DNA of 64,000 nucleotides from CAVVJA01 sp963801715 (GCA_963801715.1 CAWDGB010000002.1:124001-188000), one strand, 5' to 3'; counted from the stretch's first letter, positions 8,933 to 18,420 are shown. Notes: generated by a model from the letters alone, not told the origin. Translations and numbers: made by a program.

Positions 8933-9009
8933 GGCCTAACGGTAGCGAGGCTCACAGTCAGCTGAGCGCCGCGAGCTGGACTCGCCCGTTCGCCCGTAGG
9001 CTCGTACCC

Positions 9010-9894
9010 ATGTCTCGTACGCTCCGCACCGCCGCTGGTGTCGCTGGTCTTGGGGCGGCGACGCTCGCGTACGGCGCGCTCGTCGAGCGCAATGCCTTCA
9101 CTCTTCGCCGGTTCGATGTACCGGTGCTCCAACCGGGTTCCGCGCCGCTGCGCATCCTGCATATCTCGGATCTGCACATCACCCCTAACCAGCGCCGGAA
9201 GCATCAATTCGTCCGCGATCTGGCGGAGTTACGCCCCGATCTCGTCGTCAACACGGGCGACACGATCTCTCACGCGAGGGCGATCCCGGCCATCATGCGT
9301 TCGCTGGATCCGCTGTTCGCATTTCCGGGGGTGTTCGTTCCCGGCAACAACGACTACTACGTCCCGCGGCTGAAGAACCCGCTCCGGTACTTCGTCCGCC
9401 GTCACGAACGGGTCCGCGGCCCGCGCCTGCCCTGGACCGAGCTCGCGGCCGCCATGGAGGCATCTGGCTGGGTCGACCTCACACACGTCCGCGCGGTGGT
9501 GAAGGCGGCGAATGTCGAGGTCGCGCTCGCGGGAACGGACGACTCACACCTCAAACGGGCCCGCTATTCGCTGATCGCTGGCCCGGCCGACCCGGCGGCA
9601 GCCGTTCGTATCGGAGTGACCCACTCCCCCGAACCGGCCCTGCTGCGATCGTTCGCACGAGACGGCTATGAGCTGGTACTCGCCGGGCACACCCACGGCG
9701 GCCAAGTCCGGGTCCCGTTCGGCCCAGCGATCGTCACCAACTGCGGCATCGACGTGCGTCGCGCTCGCTGGCTGCACCAGTGGGACGACCGGACATGGTT
9801 CCACGTGAGTGCCGGCCTCGGTACCGGGCCCTATTCGCCCGTCCGAATCGCCTGCCGGCCGGAGGCGACGCTGCTGACCCTCGTCGCCCGCTGA
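9010..9894 (+). CDS. Metallophosphoesterase, membrane-anchored
   Basis: A 294-residue calcineurin-like phosphoesterase of the Rv3683 type. An N-terminal hydrophobic segment (residues 6-24) is followed by the metal motifs HISDLHI, NTGDT, GNND, the late GVTHS and AGHTHGG. This pattern is complete, so an active di-metal phosphoesterase is likely; the substrate is unknown. I use the ATG at 9010 rather than the longer frame upstream because homologues begin at about this point and the upstream residues are not conserved-looking. It ends 79 bp before the tRNA-Pro. Confidence 0.92.
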   Translation: MSRTLRTAAGVAGLGAATLAYGALVERNAFTLRRFDVPVLQPGSAPLRILHISDLHITPNQRRKHQFVRDLAELRPDLVVNTGDTISHARAIPAIMRSLDPLFAFPGVFVPGNNDYYVPRLKNPLRYFVRRHERVRGPRLPWTELAAAMEASGWVDLTHVRAVVKAANVEVALAGTDDSHLKRARYSLIAGPADPAAAVRIGVTHSPEPALLRSFARDGYELVLAGHTHGGQVRVPFGPAIVTNCGIDVRRARWLHQWDDRTWFHVSAGLGTGPYSPVRIACRPEATLLTLVAR

Positions 9895-9973
9895 TCGCTG
9901 CCGTCGTTTGACGTGCGTTGGACTGCGCTCGGCTATGCTGGCCCGGTTGCTCAGGGCACACGGTCCAGGGCAG

Positions 9974-10014
<41 letters not shown>

Positions 10015-12028
10015 CATCCGCGTGCCGGCTGGCTTTTGCGTGACGACGAACGCCTTCCGACGGATCATGGCGGAAGCGCCGTCGATCGACGATCGGCTAG
10101 ATCAGCTGTCGCGCCTGAACCCGGAGGGCCGGGAGGCGATCGGCACGCACAGCGCGGAGATCCGCCGGACCCTCGAAGAGATCGCCATCCCTGGCGATCT
10201 CGCGGCGGCGATCACCCGCGCTCTCGCCCAGCTCGGCGAGCAAGCTGCCTACGCCGTCCGATCCAGCGCGACGGCAGAGGACCTGCCGACAGCCTCCTTC
10301 GCCGGCCAGCAGGACACGTACCTGAACGTCGTGGGCCCGGCCGCGATCCTCCAGCACGTCAGCCGGTGCTGGGCCTCGCTCTTCACCGAGCGGGCCGTGA
10401 CCTACCGCCAGCGGAGGGGCATCGACCACCGTACGGTCCACATGGCGGTTGTGGTGCAGCAGATGGTCTTCCCGCAGGCGGCCGGCATCCTGTTCACGGC
10501 CGACCCCGTCACGTCCAACCGGAGGGTCGCCTCCGTAGAGGCCAGTTTCGGCCTCGGTGAGGCCGTGGTCTCCGGCCTGGTGAACGGGGACGTCTACAAG
10601 GTGCGCGACGGCGAGGTCGTCGCCAAGGCGGTCGGCACCAAGCAGCTCGCCATCCACGCCTCGCCGGCGGGCGGGACGCAGGAACAGGCGATCGACCCGG
10701 AGCAGCAGGACCAGCCTGCGCTGACGGATGCGCAGGTCGCGCGGCTCGCGCAGCTCGGCCGGCGGATCGAAGCGCACTTCGGCCGCCCCCAGGACATCGA
10801 ATGGTGCCTGGTCGACGACGGCTTCCAGATCGTCCAGAGCCGGCCGATCACCACGCTGTTCCCCATCCCCGAGTCCGGCGACCGGGAGAACCACGTCTAC
10901 GTCTCCGTCGGTCATCAGCAGATGATGACCGACCCCATGAAGCCCCTCGGGCTGTCCTTCTGGCAGATGACGACCCCGGCGCCCATGGCCGAGGCCGGCG
11001 GCCGCCTGTTCGTCGACGTCACCCAAAGGCTGGCCTCGCCGGCGAGCCGCGCCGGCCTCCTGGAGGCCCTGGGGAGATCCGATCCGCTGACCGGGGACGC
11101 GCTGCAGACCATCCTCGAGCGCGACGGCTTCATCCGGCCGCTCCCTGACGAGGGTCCCCCCGGGCCACTGTTTGGCGGCGCGCCAGCTCCGATCGAGACC
11201 GATCCGGCCATCGTCACCGAGCTGATCGGGCGCAGCCAGGCATCAATCGCCGCCTCGGAACGCGACATCCGGACGAAGTCCGGAGAGGCGCTGCTCGACT
11301 TCATCCAGGCGGACATCCAGGAGCTGAAGCGGATCCTGTTCGATCCGCAGAGCCATCAGGTGTTCATGTCGGCGATGGAGGCCGCGTGGTGGCTCAACGA
11401 TCAGCTGCAGGCGTGGCTGGGCGAGAAGAACGCGGCTGACACGCTCACGCAGTCCGTTCCTCATAACGTCACATCAGAGATGGGGCTGGCGCTCTTGGGC
11501 GTCGCGGACGTGATCCGCCCGCATCCGGACGTGGTGGCGTTTCTGTACCACGTCGAGGACGAGGGTTTCCTGGACGAGCTGGCCAAGCTCGCGGGCGGGC
11601 GGGAAGCGCGAGACGCCATCGAGGCGTGGCTCGAAAAGTACGGCATGCGCTGCGTCGGTGAGATCGACATCACGCGCCCGCGATGGAGCGAGCGCCCCTC
11701 CACGCTCGTGCCCGTGATCCTCGGCAACATCAAGAACTTCGAGTCGGGCGCCGGCGCGCGGCGCTTCGAGCAAGGGCGGCAGGAGGCATGGGCGAAGGAA
11801 CAGGACGTGCTGGAGCGCTTGCGGGCCCTGCCGGACGGGGAGCGGAAATCCGAAGAGGCCAAGCGGATGATCGACCGGGTGCGGACCTTCATCGGGTACC
11901 GGGAGTATCCGAAGTACGGCATGGTCAGCCGCTACTTCGTGTACAAGCAGGCCCTGCTGAAAGAGGCCGAGCGCCTCGTGCAGGCCCACGTGCTTCGTGA
12001 GAAGGAAGACATCTTCTACCTGACGTAA
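10015..12028 (+). pseudogene. Rifampin phosphotransferase-like / PEP-synthase family fragment inside tRNA-Pro
   Basis: The segment encodes about 670 residues of a rifampin-phosphotransferase (Rph)-like protein. It has the ATP-binding part (AYAVRSSATAEDLPTASFAGQ, GILFTADPVTSN, QDIEWC, VQSRPI) and most of the middle drug-binding part (VGHQQMMTDPMKPLGLSFW). The beginning of the ATP domain (about 40 residues) is absent. The protein stops at REKEDIFYLT, before the swivelling phosphohistidine domain that the reaction needs. The frame happens to stay open back through the tRNA 5' half to 9908, but those upstream residues are not Rph. Both ends coincide with the tRNA halves, so this is an inserted internal fragment and should be inactive. 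Confidence 0.85.
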
Positions 12029-12059
12029 GAGGCCGTGGGTTCAAATCCCGCCACCCCGA
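12027..12059 (+). tRNA. tRNA-Pro(CGG), 3' half of an interrupted gene
   Basis: Last three bases of the anticodon stem (AAG), variable loop AGGCC, T-arm GTGGG-TTCAAAT-CCCGC, acceptor strand CACCCCG and discriminator A. It completes the half at 9974-10014 exactly. CC follows in the genome but not the full CCA. The TAA that ends the Rph frame overlaps the first bases. Confidence 0.85.
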
Positions 12060-12066
12060 CCGAAGA

Positions 12067-12112
12067 GGCGATGTCTCGGGGGCACCGTGCACGGGTGTCT
12101 CGGGGCCCCGCA
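12067..12112. repeat. Short direct repeats, possible insertion-sequence end remnant
   Basis: TGTCTCGGGG occurs at 12072 and again at 12096, 24 bp apart, separated by GCACCGTGCACGG, which contains the palindrome GTGCAC. Alternating TGTC-C-GGGACA-like and GTGCACG motifs are typical of the ends of some IS481-type elements as I recall them. No transposase is present. This is a weak call. Confidence 0.3.
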
Positions 12113-12125
12113 ACGCAATGAGCCC

Positions 12126-12397
12126 TCACTTCGGGGCGCTGGAGGCGAAGTACTCGCCGTAGGGGGTGCCGGCAAAGAGCTCGCCTGTCAGCCGGGACAA
12201 GAGCAGCAGGGTGTTCCGGGCCGGTAGTTGGCCACGATGTGCTGGGCCTGACCGGCGGCGTTGCCGGTGACCAGGACGACATTGCCCACCTGCTCGCCGC
12301 GGACGAGGGCGGTGTAGTCCTCCAGGAAGCCGTTCTCGCCGTAAGGCCCTGCGAACTTGAACTCCCGGTGGTCATAGAGGATGCGGATGTAGGTCAC
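12126..12397 (-). pseudogene. Frameshifted small ORF, unidentified
   Basis: From a GTG at 12397 the frame reads about 60 residues beginning MTYIRILYDHREFKF and reaching HIVANYRP, then runs into out-of-frame sequence. Adding one base near 12217 lets it continue as RNTLLLLSRLTGELFAGTPYGEYFASSAPK to a stop at 12126-12128, about 90 residues in all. The continuation looks protein-like, so I infer a one-base deletion. I do not recognise the family. No SD is visible, and the reading frame is open upstream of the GTG back to a TAG near 12457. Confidence 0.45.
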
Positions 12398-12486
12398 GAT
12401 GGAACGGACGGCCTCGGCGCGCCCCGCACGACGCCGTTCATCGCCGATCGATCGCTACGGCGATGCATAGCCGCTCGTGGAAGCTG

Positions 12487-13509
12487 CTACACACTTGGGA
12501 GCGATCGCGGTAGTCCGAACCATGGGAGCACGCTGTTGTCGAAGCGGGTCATGGCGCAGATCTGGTCGCCGGCGAGGGTGAGAACGTACAGGCCGGTGCC
12601 GTGGCTGATGCCGGTAGGGGTGCGTAGGTAGGCCCCGAACGCCGGCTGACCGTTAGCCCGCGTCGGCACGAGGTCGAATCTGCGGCCCGCGCCGAAGATG
12701 CTGGCACAGAAGCGGGCCACGGCGTCTCGGCCCTCGTACTCGAACGGCATCGGCGGCATCGAGGTGAACACGTCTTCGGTGAGGAGGGCCACCAACGCGT
12801 CGAGATCGGCGGACTCCCACGCGTTGACGAACTTCGCCACGACCGCATCTTCAACGGGTGAGTCGGAGGCGGGCGGCCGTTCCCGGTCGGCGCTCGACGG
12901 CCGGTCGCGCTGCAGGCCGGCGCGAGCCCGTTTGAGGGCGCTGGTGACCGATTCGACGGTCGAGTCGAGCATGTCGGCCACCTCGTTGGCGTGGAATCCG
13001 AGGACGTCACGCAAGATGAGCACCGCGAGTTGGCGAGGCGGCAGGACCTGAAGTGCCGTTACGAACGCCAGGGAGATCGCCTCGGTCTGCTCGTAGCGAG
13101 CTTCCGGGCCGGGCGGCGGCCCAATCGCACTTTCCAGGAGGGCGTCAGGATACGGTTCGAGCCACACGACCTCGCCGAGCCGGGTCGGCTCGGGCGGTTC
13201 CACCTTCGGAATGTTCCACTCCCTGGCCGGGCGTCGACGGGCCGCGCGACGCGCGTTGAGGCACTGGTTGGTAGCGATCCGGTACAGCCAGGTGCGAAGC
13301 GAGGCGCGTTCCTCGATGAATCCGCCCAGGCCTCGCCACGCGGCCAGCAGCGTGTCCTGCAGGGCGTCCTCGGCATCCTGGAAGGATCCGAGCATCCGGT
13401 AGCAGTGCACTTGAAGCTCGCGCCGATGCGGCTCGGTCAACTCTCGGAACGCGTCGCTGTCCCCGGCCCGCGCCCGGCTGATCAGGTCGGATCCCGCCGC
13501 CGTCACCAT
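12487..13509 (-). CDS. ECF sigma factor with NTF2/SnoaL-like C-terminal domain
   Basis: A 340-residue group IV sigma factor resembling the TIGR02960 (SigG/SigX5-like) family. Region 2 has HCYRMLGSFQDAEDALQDTLLAAWRGL. Region 4 has LPPRQLAVLILRDVLGFHANEVADML. From about residue 205 onward an NTF2-like domain follows (FVNAWESADLDALVALLTEDVFTSMPP), which in this class tunes activity in place of a separate anti-sigma factor. No anti-sigma gene is adjacent. Start ATG at 13507-13509; the longer frame upstream is not conserved-looking. It diverges from a drug-type exporter and may control it. Confidence 0.88.
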   Translation of the reverse strand: MVTAAGSDLISRARAGDSDAFRELTEPHRRELQVHCYRMLGSFQDAEDALQDTLLAAWRGLGGFIEERASLRTWLYRIATNQCLNARRAARRRPAREWNIPKVEPPEPTRLGEVVWLEPYPDALLESAIGPPPGPEARYEQTEAISLAFVTALQVLPPRQLAVLILRDVLGFHANEVADMLDSTVESVTSALKRARAGLQRDRPSSADRERPPASDSPVEDAVVAKFVNAWESADLDALVALLTEDVFTSMPPMPFEYEGRDAVARFCASIFGAGRRFDLVPTRANGQPAFGAYLRTPTGISHGTGLYVLTLAGDQICAMTRFDNSVLPWFGLPRSLPSV

Positions 13510-13670
13510 CGCGTCACTTCTTCCCCGCCCTTGTCGCAGTTTCAACCTGTATGTACACCGCCGGAGAGGCGAACTGGGCGCCTCGTGGACGCCCAGTTTC
13601 CCGACGCGGCCGTGTATTCACCAGCGACGGCTCAGATCGCACCACCACGACGGAACGACTTCGGAGGTTG

Positions 13671-15206
13671 ATGATGGAATCGTCCGCACCGGCCGCACGC
13701 CTGGCGCCCGCCGTTCTCGATCCGCGCCGCTGGTGGGCGCTCGCGCTCCTCTGCGGCGCGTTCTTCATGGTGATCCTCGACGGCACGATCACGATCGTGG
13801 CGCTGCCCTCGATCGGCGCCGACCTCCGCTTTTCGGAGCAGGGCCTGCAATGGGTGCTGAGCGCCTACGCGCTCACCTTCGGCGGCCTGCTCTTGCTCGG
13901 AGGACGCGCGGCGGACCTGCTCGGGCGCCGACGCGTTTTCATGGCCGGTGTCCTGCTCTTCACTGCCGCGTCGCTCGGGTGTGGGCTCGCCTGGTCGCCG
14001 GCCGCGCTCCTTGCCGCCCGCGTCGTTCAGGGCGCCGGCGCAGCGATCATGACGCCGACCGCTCTCTCGATCATCTCCACGACCTTCTCTGAAGGCTCCG
14101 AGCGGAACAAGGCGCTCGGGCTCTGGGGCGCACTCGGCGGCATCGGCGCCACTGCGGCGTGGCTCATCGGCGGCCCGCTCGTCGACGGCCCGGGCTGGCG
14201 GTGGATCTTCTTCAGCAACGTCCCTGTCGGCTTGGTCGGGCTGACGCTGTCGCCGCTGCTGCTGCGCGAGAGCCGGGCAGCGCTGACGCGGCGGAGCTAC
14301 GACCCCGCGGGGGCGCTCACAATCACCGGTGCGCTCGTTCTGCTCGTCTACGCCGTCGTCGAGGCGCCGGCCGTCGGCTGGGCCGACGTACGGACGATCG
14401 TCCCGCTCGTCGGCTCGGCGCTGCTCATTGCCGCCTTCGCGCTGATCGAGTCGCGCCACCACGCGCCGCTCGTGCCGCTCCGCCTCCTTCGCTCGCGAAC
14501 GTTAGCCGGCGCGAACGCCGTGACGGTATTTATCGGCACCGTCGCGGTAGGCATGCCACTCGTCCTCACGCTCTACGCGCAGCAGGTGCTCGGCTACTCG
14601 GCCCTCAAGTTCGGCATCAGCTCGGTGGTCCTCGCGATCGCAGCCACGGTCGGCGCGATCGCCGGGCAGGCCGCAGTCCTCAATGCCGGCTTCCGCTCGG
14701 TCGCCGCAAGCGGTATGGCGCTCATGGCCGCGGGATCGCTCCTGCTTACCCAGGTCTCCGTACGCGGCAACTACTTTCCGGACATCTTCTTCGGGCTGCT
14801 CCTATGCGGTGTCGGGATCGGCCTGGCCTTCGTGACCGCCACGGTCGCGGCGCTCGCGGGCGTCGCCGAGCACGAATCCGGGCTCGCTTCCGGCCTCAGC
14901 AACACCGCCTTGCAGATCGGCTCGGCCCTCGGCGTCGCCATCGTCACGACGGTTGCCCTCTCACGTTCACATGACTACCTAGCAGTCCACCCGCACGCGA
15001 ACCCGCTCGTCGCGCTGACCGAGGGCTTCCAGTCCGCCTTCGAGGCGTGCGCCGTGCTGGCCGTGATCGGCATGGCGCTGGCGCTCCTGCTCCTCGGCCG
15101 GCCGCGGAAAGCGGCGCACGAGTTGCCCGATCCAGTCCCAGCGCTCAGGTGCCAGGGACTGAGGAGACGAGAACCAATGCCGCGGACCAGCGACGCTGGC
15201 ACCTGA
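13671..15206 (+). CDS. MFS multidrug exporter, DHA2 family (14 TMS)
   Basis: A 511-residue proton-coupled exporter of the EmrB/QacA type. The first helix carries FFMVILDGTITIVALPSIGADL (motif D1), then GGRAADLLGRRRVF (motif A) and the GWRWIFFSNVPVGL stretch typical of DHA2. About 14 hydrophobic segments. The SD GGAGG at 13663-13667 serves the ATG at 13671 or at 13674. It diverges from the ECF sigma gene across a 160-bp gap. Substrate unknown. Confidence 0.9.
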   Translation: MMESSAPAARLAPAVLDPRRWWALALLCGAFFMVILDGTITIVALPSIGADLRFSEQGLQWVLSAYALTFGGLLLLGGRAADLLGRRRVFMAGVLLFTAASLGCGLAWSPAALLAARVVQGAGAAIMTPTALSIISTTFSEGSERNKALGLWGALGGIGATAAWLIGGPLVDGPGWRWIFFSNVPVGLVGLTLSPLLLRESRAALTRRSYDPAGALTITGALVLLVYAVVEAPAVGWADVRTIVPLVGSALLIAAFALIESRHHAPLVPLRLLRSRTLAGANAVTVFIGTVAVGMPLVLTLYAQQVLGYSALKFGISSVVLAIAATVGAIAGQAAVLNAGFRSVAASGMALMAAGSLLLTQVSVRGNYFPDIFFGLLLCGVGIGLAFVTATVAALAGVAEHESGLASGLSNTALQIGSALGVAIVTTVALSRSHDYLAVHPHANPLVALTEGFQSAFEACAVLAVIGMALALLLLGRPRKAAHELPDPVPALRCQGLRRREPMPRTSDAGT

Positions 15207-15231
15207 CACACAGCACGAAAGGAGAACCGAA

Positions 15232-15795
15232 ATGGGAAGGATCGTCGTGAGCGAAAACGTCACGCTCGACGGAGTCGTCCAGGATCCGGCCGGTGATGAA
15301 GGCTTCAGGGTCGGGGGCTGGATCGGCCCGATCAAGGATCGCCCACTGCTCAACAAGCTCGCGCTCGACGAAGCTCTGGGCACCGAGGCTCTGCTGCTGG
15401 GCCGGCGGAGCTACGAGTGGTTCGCTGCCCGTTGGCCATCCCGTAGTGGCGAGTTGGCCGACAGGTTGAACGGTCTGCCCAAGTACGTCGTGTCCTCGAC
15501 CCTCGAACATCCCTCCTGGAACAACTCGACAGTATTCAAGGGCGACGTGCTTGAGGATGTCTCGACGCTGAAGCAACAGATAGACGGGGATATCGTCGTC
15601 TTCGCAAGCTTTCAACTGGTAGGCACGCTGATGGAGCACGACCTGGTCGACGAGCTGCGGCTGAAGATCTTCCCGGTCGTGCTCGGGGCCGGCGGGCGTC
15701 TGTTCGGCCAAACCAGCGTCGAGCGACCCATGCGCCTGCTCGATACCCAGATCGTCGAGGGCAACGTCGTCTTCCTTACCTACCAGATGGTCTGA
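15232..15795 (+). CDS. Dihydrofolate reductase/RibD C-domain family protein
   Basis: A 187-residue RibD_C/DHFR-like reductase. Marks are the N-terminal VVSENVTLDGVVQDP, LLLGRRSYEWFAARWP, and the C-terminal DELRLKIFPVVLGAGGRLFG. Such stand-alone proteins bind NADPH; their substrates are mostly unknown and they are not the folate enzyme. A strong SD, AAGGAGAACC, precedes the ATG. It lies 25 bp behind the exporter and is probably co-transcribed with it. Confidence 0.88.
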   Translation: MGRIVVSENVTLDGVVQDPAGDEGFRVGGWIGPIKDRPLLNKLALDEALGTEALLLGRRSYEWFAARWPSRSGELADRLNGLPKYVVSSTLEHPSWNNSTVFKGDVLEDVSTLKQQIDGDIVVFASFQLVGTLMEHDLVDELRLKIFPVVLGAGGRLFGQTSVERPMRLLDTQIVEGNVVFLTYQMV

Positions 15796-15842
15796 GACGC
15801 CTAGCCAGCGTCAAACCCAGCCCGGATCGGAGGACAGTTCGC

Positions 15843-15855
15843 CTCGCTTCGAGGT
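15843..15855. terminator. Small hairpin between convergent genes
   Basis: Stem CCTCG / CGAGG with a 3-nt loop, between the RibD-like gene and the convergent VOC gene. Short and without a T-run, so uncertain. Confidence 0.35.
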
Positions 15856-15874
15856 AACACCGCTCTCGGAGACC

Positions 15875-16552
15875 TCACGTGGGCAATTCCGTGCCCGCCT
15901 GCTCCGCTACCAGATAGGCGGCATACCAGTCAGCCCAGTTCTCGTCCGACTGCCCGGTGCGCTCCTCGTGCTCGCCGTGCGCGGCCTTCGCCCGCCGAAG
16001 GGCGCTTGCCAGGTCGGCCGCGGATGCGAACGTCGTTTCAGCGGCGTCGATCCGGCCGGGCAGCCGGGCGGTGATCTCCTGCAGCAGCCAGCTGTTGCCG
16101 TCCGGGTCGCTGAACGTCGCGAAGCTGCTGTAGGTGGCATCACCGGGCGCGCGGCCGCTGACGCGACCGCTGCCGTCGGGTTGGAATTGAGCGCCCGGCG
16201 CCCCGGCATGAAACACCTCGCTGACGTCGGCGCCGCCGGCGACGAGCTGGCCTCTCGCGGCCTCGAGGTCGGAGACGACCAAGTAGGTGCCCTGGGCCGA
16301 GCCGGGCGCCGCCGATGTTATCTTCGTGCCGAATTGGACCGAGCCCCCCGAGCCGGGCGGCGTGAACTGGACGACCCGGAAGCCGTTGTCGAACGGGAAG
16401 TCAGCGTCCAGCCGCCACCCGAGATTCCCGTAGAACTCCTTCGCGCGGTCGACATCCGAGACGGGGATGACGACGACCTCGAGCTTCAGGTCGGCTTTCG
16501 GGGCGCTCGCGTCGCTGGTCACGTCGTCACCACGGCCTTCGGTGGTGCTCAT
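15875..16552 (-). CDS. VOC-superfamily (glyoxalase/bleomycin-resistance-like) protein
   Basis: A 225-residue protein with one vicinal-oxygen-chelate module at about residues 20-145 (LKLEVVVIPVSDVDRAKEFYGNLGW; TFSDPDGNSWLLQEI), followed by an extra helical tail with a repeated acidic/basic pattern ending in ENWADWYAAYLVAEQAGTE. The tail is seen in a subgroup of actinobacterial members. No reaction can be assigned. ATG start with an SD-like GGAGG seven bases upstream. Confidence 0.85.
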   Translation of the reverse strand: MSTTEGRGDDVTSDASAPKADLKLEVVVIPVSDVDRAKEFYGNLGWRLDADFPFDNGFRVVQFTPPGSGGSVQFGTKITSAAPGSAQGTYLVVSDLEAARGQLVAGGADVSEVFHAGAPGAQFQPDGSGRVSGRAPGDATYSSFATFSDPDGNSWLLQEITARLPGRIDAAETTFASAADLASALRRAKAAHGEHEERTGQSDENWADWYAAYLVAEQAGTELPT

Positions 16553-16737
16553 TGCTGCCTCCTCCGTTGGGTCGCTGTCAGGGAAGACCCTGGCAGTGTC
16601 GACCGCTGGGTTGCAACAGGGGAACTCCTTGGTGGGCCGCTAGTCTGCGTGCCGCAGTCACCCTTGTTGTGCGTGCGGAGACCAGCTCGAACAATCGGAC
16701 CAAGAATCGACTATCCGCATCGGGAGGAACGTCTGGC

Positions 16738-17046
16738 ATGAGCATTGTCGTCGTCGTCACGGCCTTTCCCATCCCTGAACATCGCGCCGACGTAATCGCG
16801 GCTTTCGAGGCGGCGATCGCCCGAGTTCACGACGAACCCGGAGTTGAGCTCTACGCGTTGCACGAGGGACGCGACCGACTGATCATGATCGAGAAGTACC
16901 AGTCGGCGCAGGCGCGGTCGAAGCATTCCCAGGGCGCAGCCCTCGCCGACCTGCGGTCGGCTTTGGCTGGAAAGCTCAGCACCGGTCTTGACGTGCAGGT
17001 TCTCGAACCGCACCCGGCCGGAAACGCGCAGAAGGGCGCACTGTAA
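16738..17046 (+). CDS. Antibiotic-biosynthesis-monooxygenase (ABM) domain protein
   Basis: A 102-residue single ferredoxin-like domain of the ABM/quinol monooxygenase type (VVVVTAFPIPEHRADVIAAFEAAIARVHDEPGVELYALHEG; LIMIEKYQSAQA). Members oxidise quinols or degrade haem with no separate cofactor; activity here is unproven. I chose the ATG at 16738 because GGGAGGAAC lies about 10 bases upstream and the family begins here. Next to a flavoprotein on the opposite strand. Confidence 0.82.
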   Translation: MSIVVVVTAFPIPEHRADVIAAFEAAIARVHDEPGVELYALHEGRDRLIMIEKYQSAQARSKHSQGAALADLRSALAGKLSTGLDVQVLEPHPAGNAQKGAL

Positions 17047-17060
17047 CCGGCTCGGTCGTA

Positions 17061-18032
17061 CTAGCGACGGGTCGCCACCGGAGCGGCCGCAGAGATGGCA
17101 CGACGAACGTCCTCGGCCACTAGATCGGCGTTGATGTCCGCTGCCGCGAGGGCGCCGGCCGCGGCGGCCGCCCCCACCTGGGCCGCGATATCGGTGACGT
17201 TGCCGGCGACCCACACGCCGGACACGTCGGTTCTGCCGGCCGCATCCGCCGGGATGTGTTCGCCGAGTCCCGACGGGTGTTCAGCGACCAATAGTCCGAG
17301 TGGTGCCAGGAAATCGGCTCGCGCGATCATTCGCGGCGACACAGCCAGCACGTCCCGGCTGACCGCCGTGCCGTCGGTAAGCCGCACGCCGACCAGGTGG
17401 TCGTCGTTTACCTGAACTGAGGCCACCTCGCCCACGACCACGCGGATCTGGCGAGCACTGAGCTGTTCCACCTCCTCGTCACTCATTGACGACATCATGT
17501 GCTGGAAAAGGATGATGTCGGCACTTAGTTGGCGGAACAGAAGCGCTTGATGCACTGCGCGCGGACCGGTGGCAAGGACGCCGATGGCCTGGTCGCGGAC
17601 CTCCCAGCCGTGGCAGTACGGACAGTGCAAGACATCTCGACCCCATCGGGCCTGTAGACCCGGCAGATCCGGCAGTTCGTCGACTAGTCCGGTAGCGACG
17701 AGCAGCCGGCGAGCGCGGACGCTGCGCCCGTCGGCCGAAGAGACTGCGAATGCGTTTTCCTCGCGCGACACGGTATGTACGTTCCCGGCCACCACGTGGC
17801 CGCCGTAGCGTCGAACCTCGGCTCGGCCTCGCTCCAGCAACTCGACGGGCGACATTCCGTCTCGGCCCAGCAGGCCGTGCACACCCGCGGCCGGTGTATT
17901 GCGCGGCGCCCCCGAATCGATCACCACGACTGACCGGCGAGACCGCGCCAGCATCAGCGCGCCGTTCAATCCGGCCGCGCCGCCGCCAATCACTACGACG
18001 TCAAAGCGGTTGTCCCCTAGTTCGTCTGCCAC
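17061..18032 (-). CDS. FAD-dependent disulfide oxidoreductase (thioredoxin-reductase-like)
   Basis: A 323-residue TrxR-like flavoprotein. FAD dinucleotide fold VVVIGGGAAGLNGALMLARS at about residues 11-30. Redox-like motif CPYCHGWE in the middle. NAD(P) region IGVLATGPRAVHQALL. C-terminal FAD motif VSGVWVAGNVTDIAAQV. CPYC replaces the usual CATC/CAVC of thioredoxin reductase, placing it in the divergent actinobacterial subgroup whose substrate is unknown. GTG start at 18032, eight bases after GGAGG, preferred over the ATG at 18053, which overlaps that site. Confidence 0.85.
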   Translation of the reverse strand: MADELGDNRFDVVVIGGGAAGLNGALMLARSRRSVVVIDSGAPRNTPAAGVHGLLGRDGMSPVELLERGRAEVRRYGGHVVAGNVHTVSREENAFAVSSADGRSVRARRLLVATGLVDELPDLPGLQARWGRDVLHCPYCHGWEVRDQAIGVLATGPRAVHQALLFRQLSADIILFQHMMSSMSDEEVEQLSARQIRVVVGEVASVQVNDDHLVGVRLTDGTAVSRDVLAVSPRMIARADFLAPLGLLVAEHPSGLGEHIPADAAGRTDVSGVWVAGNVTDIAAQVGAAAAAGALAAADINADLVAEDVRRAISAAAPVATRR

Positions 18033-18420
18033 CTGGACCACCTCCAGGAGCATAATGCGAGCCGGTCGGCAGCTTTAGCAATTCCGTTGCTGATCCGGCA
18101 AACTGTCGACTCTTTTCGGCCGGCAGGGCGAACGTACGCACCTTCGCGCCCACACCACCAAGCGGCGAACCGACATCACTCAATCGCAGCGGGGTCATGC
18201 CGAGCGGATGATCCGACTACTAGGCCTGGCCCAGTCGCGATCGTCGCTCGGCAAGGCTCCATGGAGCACGCCGTATTTCGACGGCGACGTGACGATCGTT
18301 GCTACGATCGTCGCGCTCACCGACGAGCCTTACCCGATGTTTCGCCATCGTTACCCCGTGACGAACATGGAGTCGCACCGCTCACCGACTCCCTGACCGG
18401 CCGGGAAGAACCGACGAACG
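18033..18420. other. Intergenic stretch, no gene seen
   Basis: About 390 bp between two minus-strand genes. It has open frames but none with a ribosome site or protein-like composition. It must hold the promoter of the flavoprotein gene. No tRNA or strong hairpin noticed. Confidence 0.6.
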
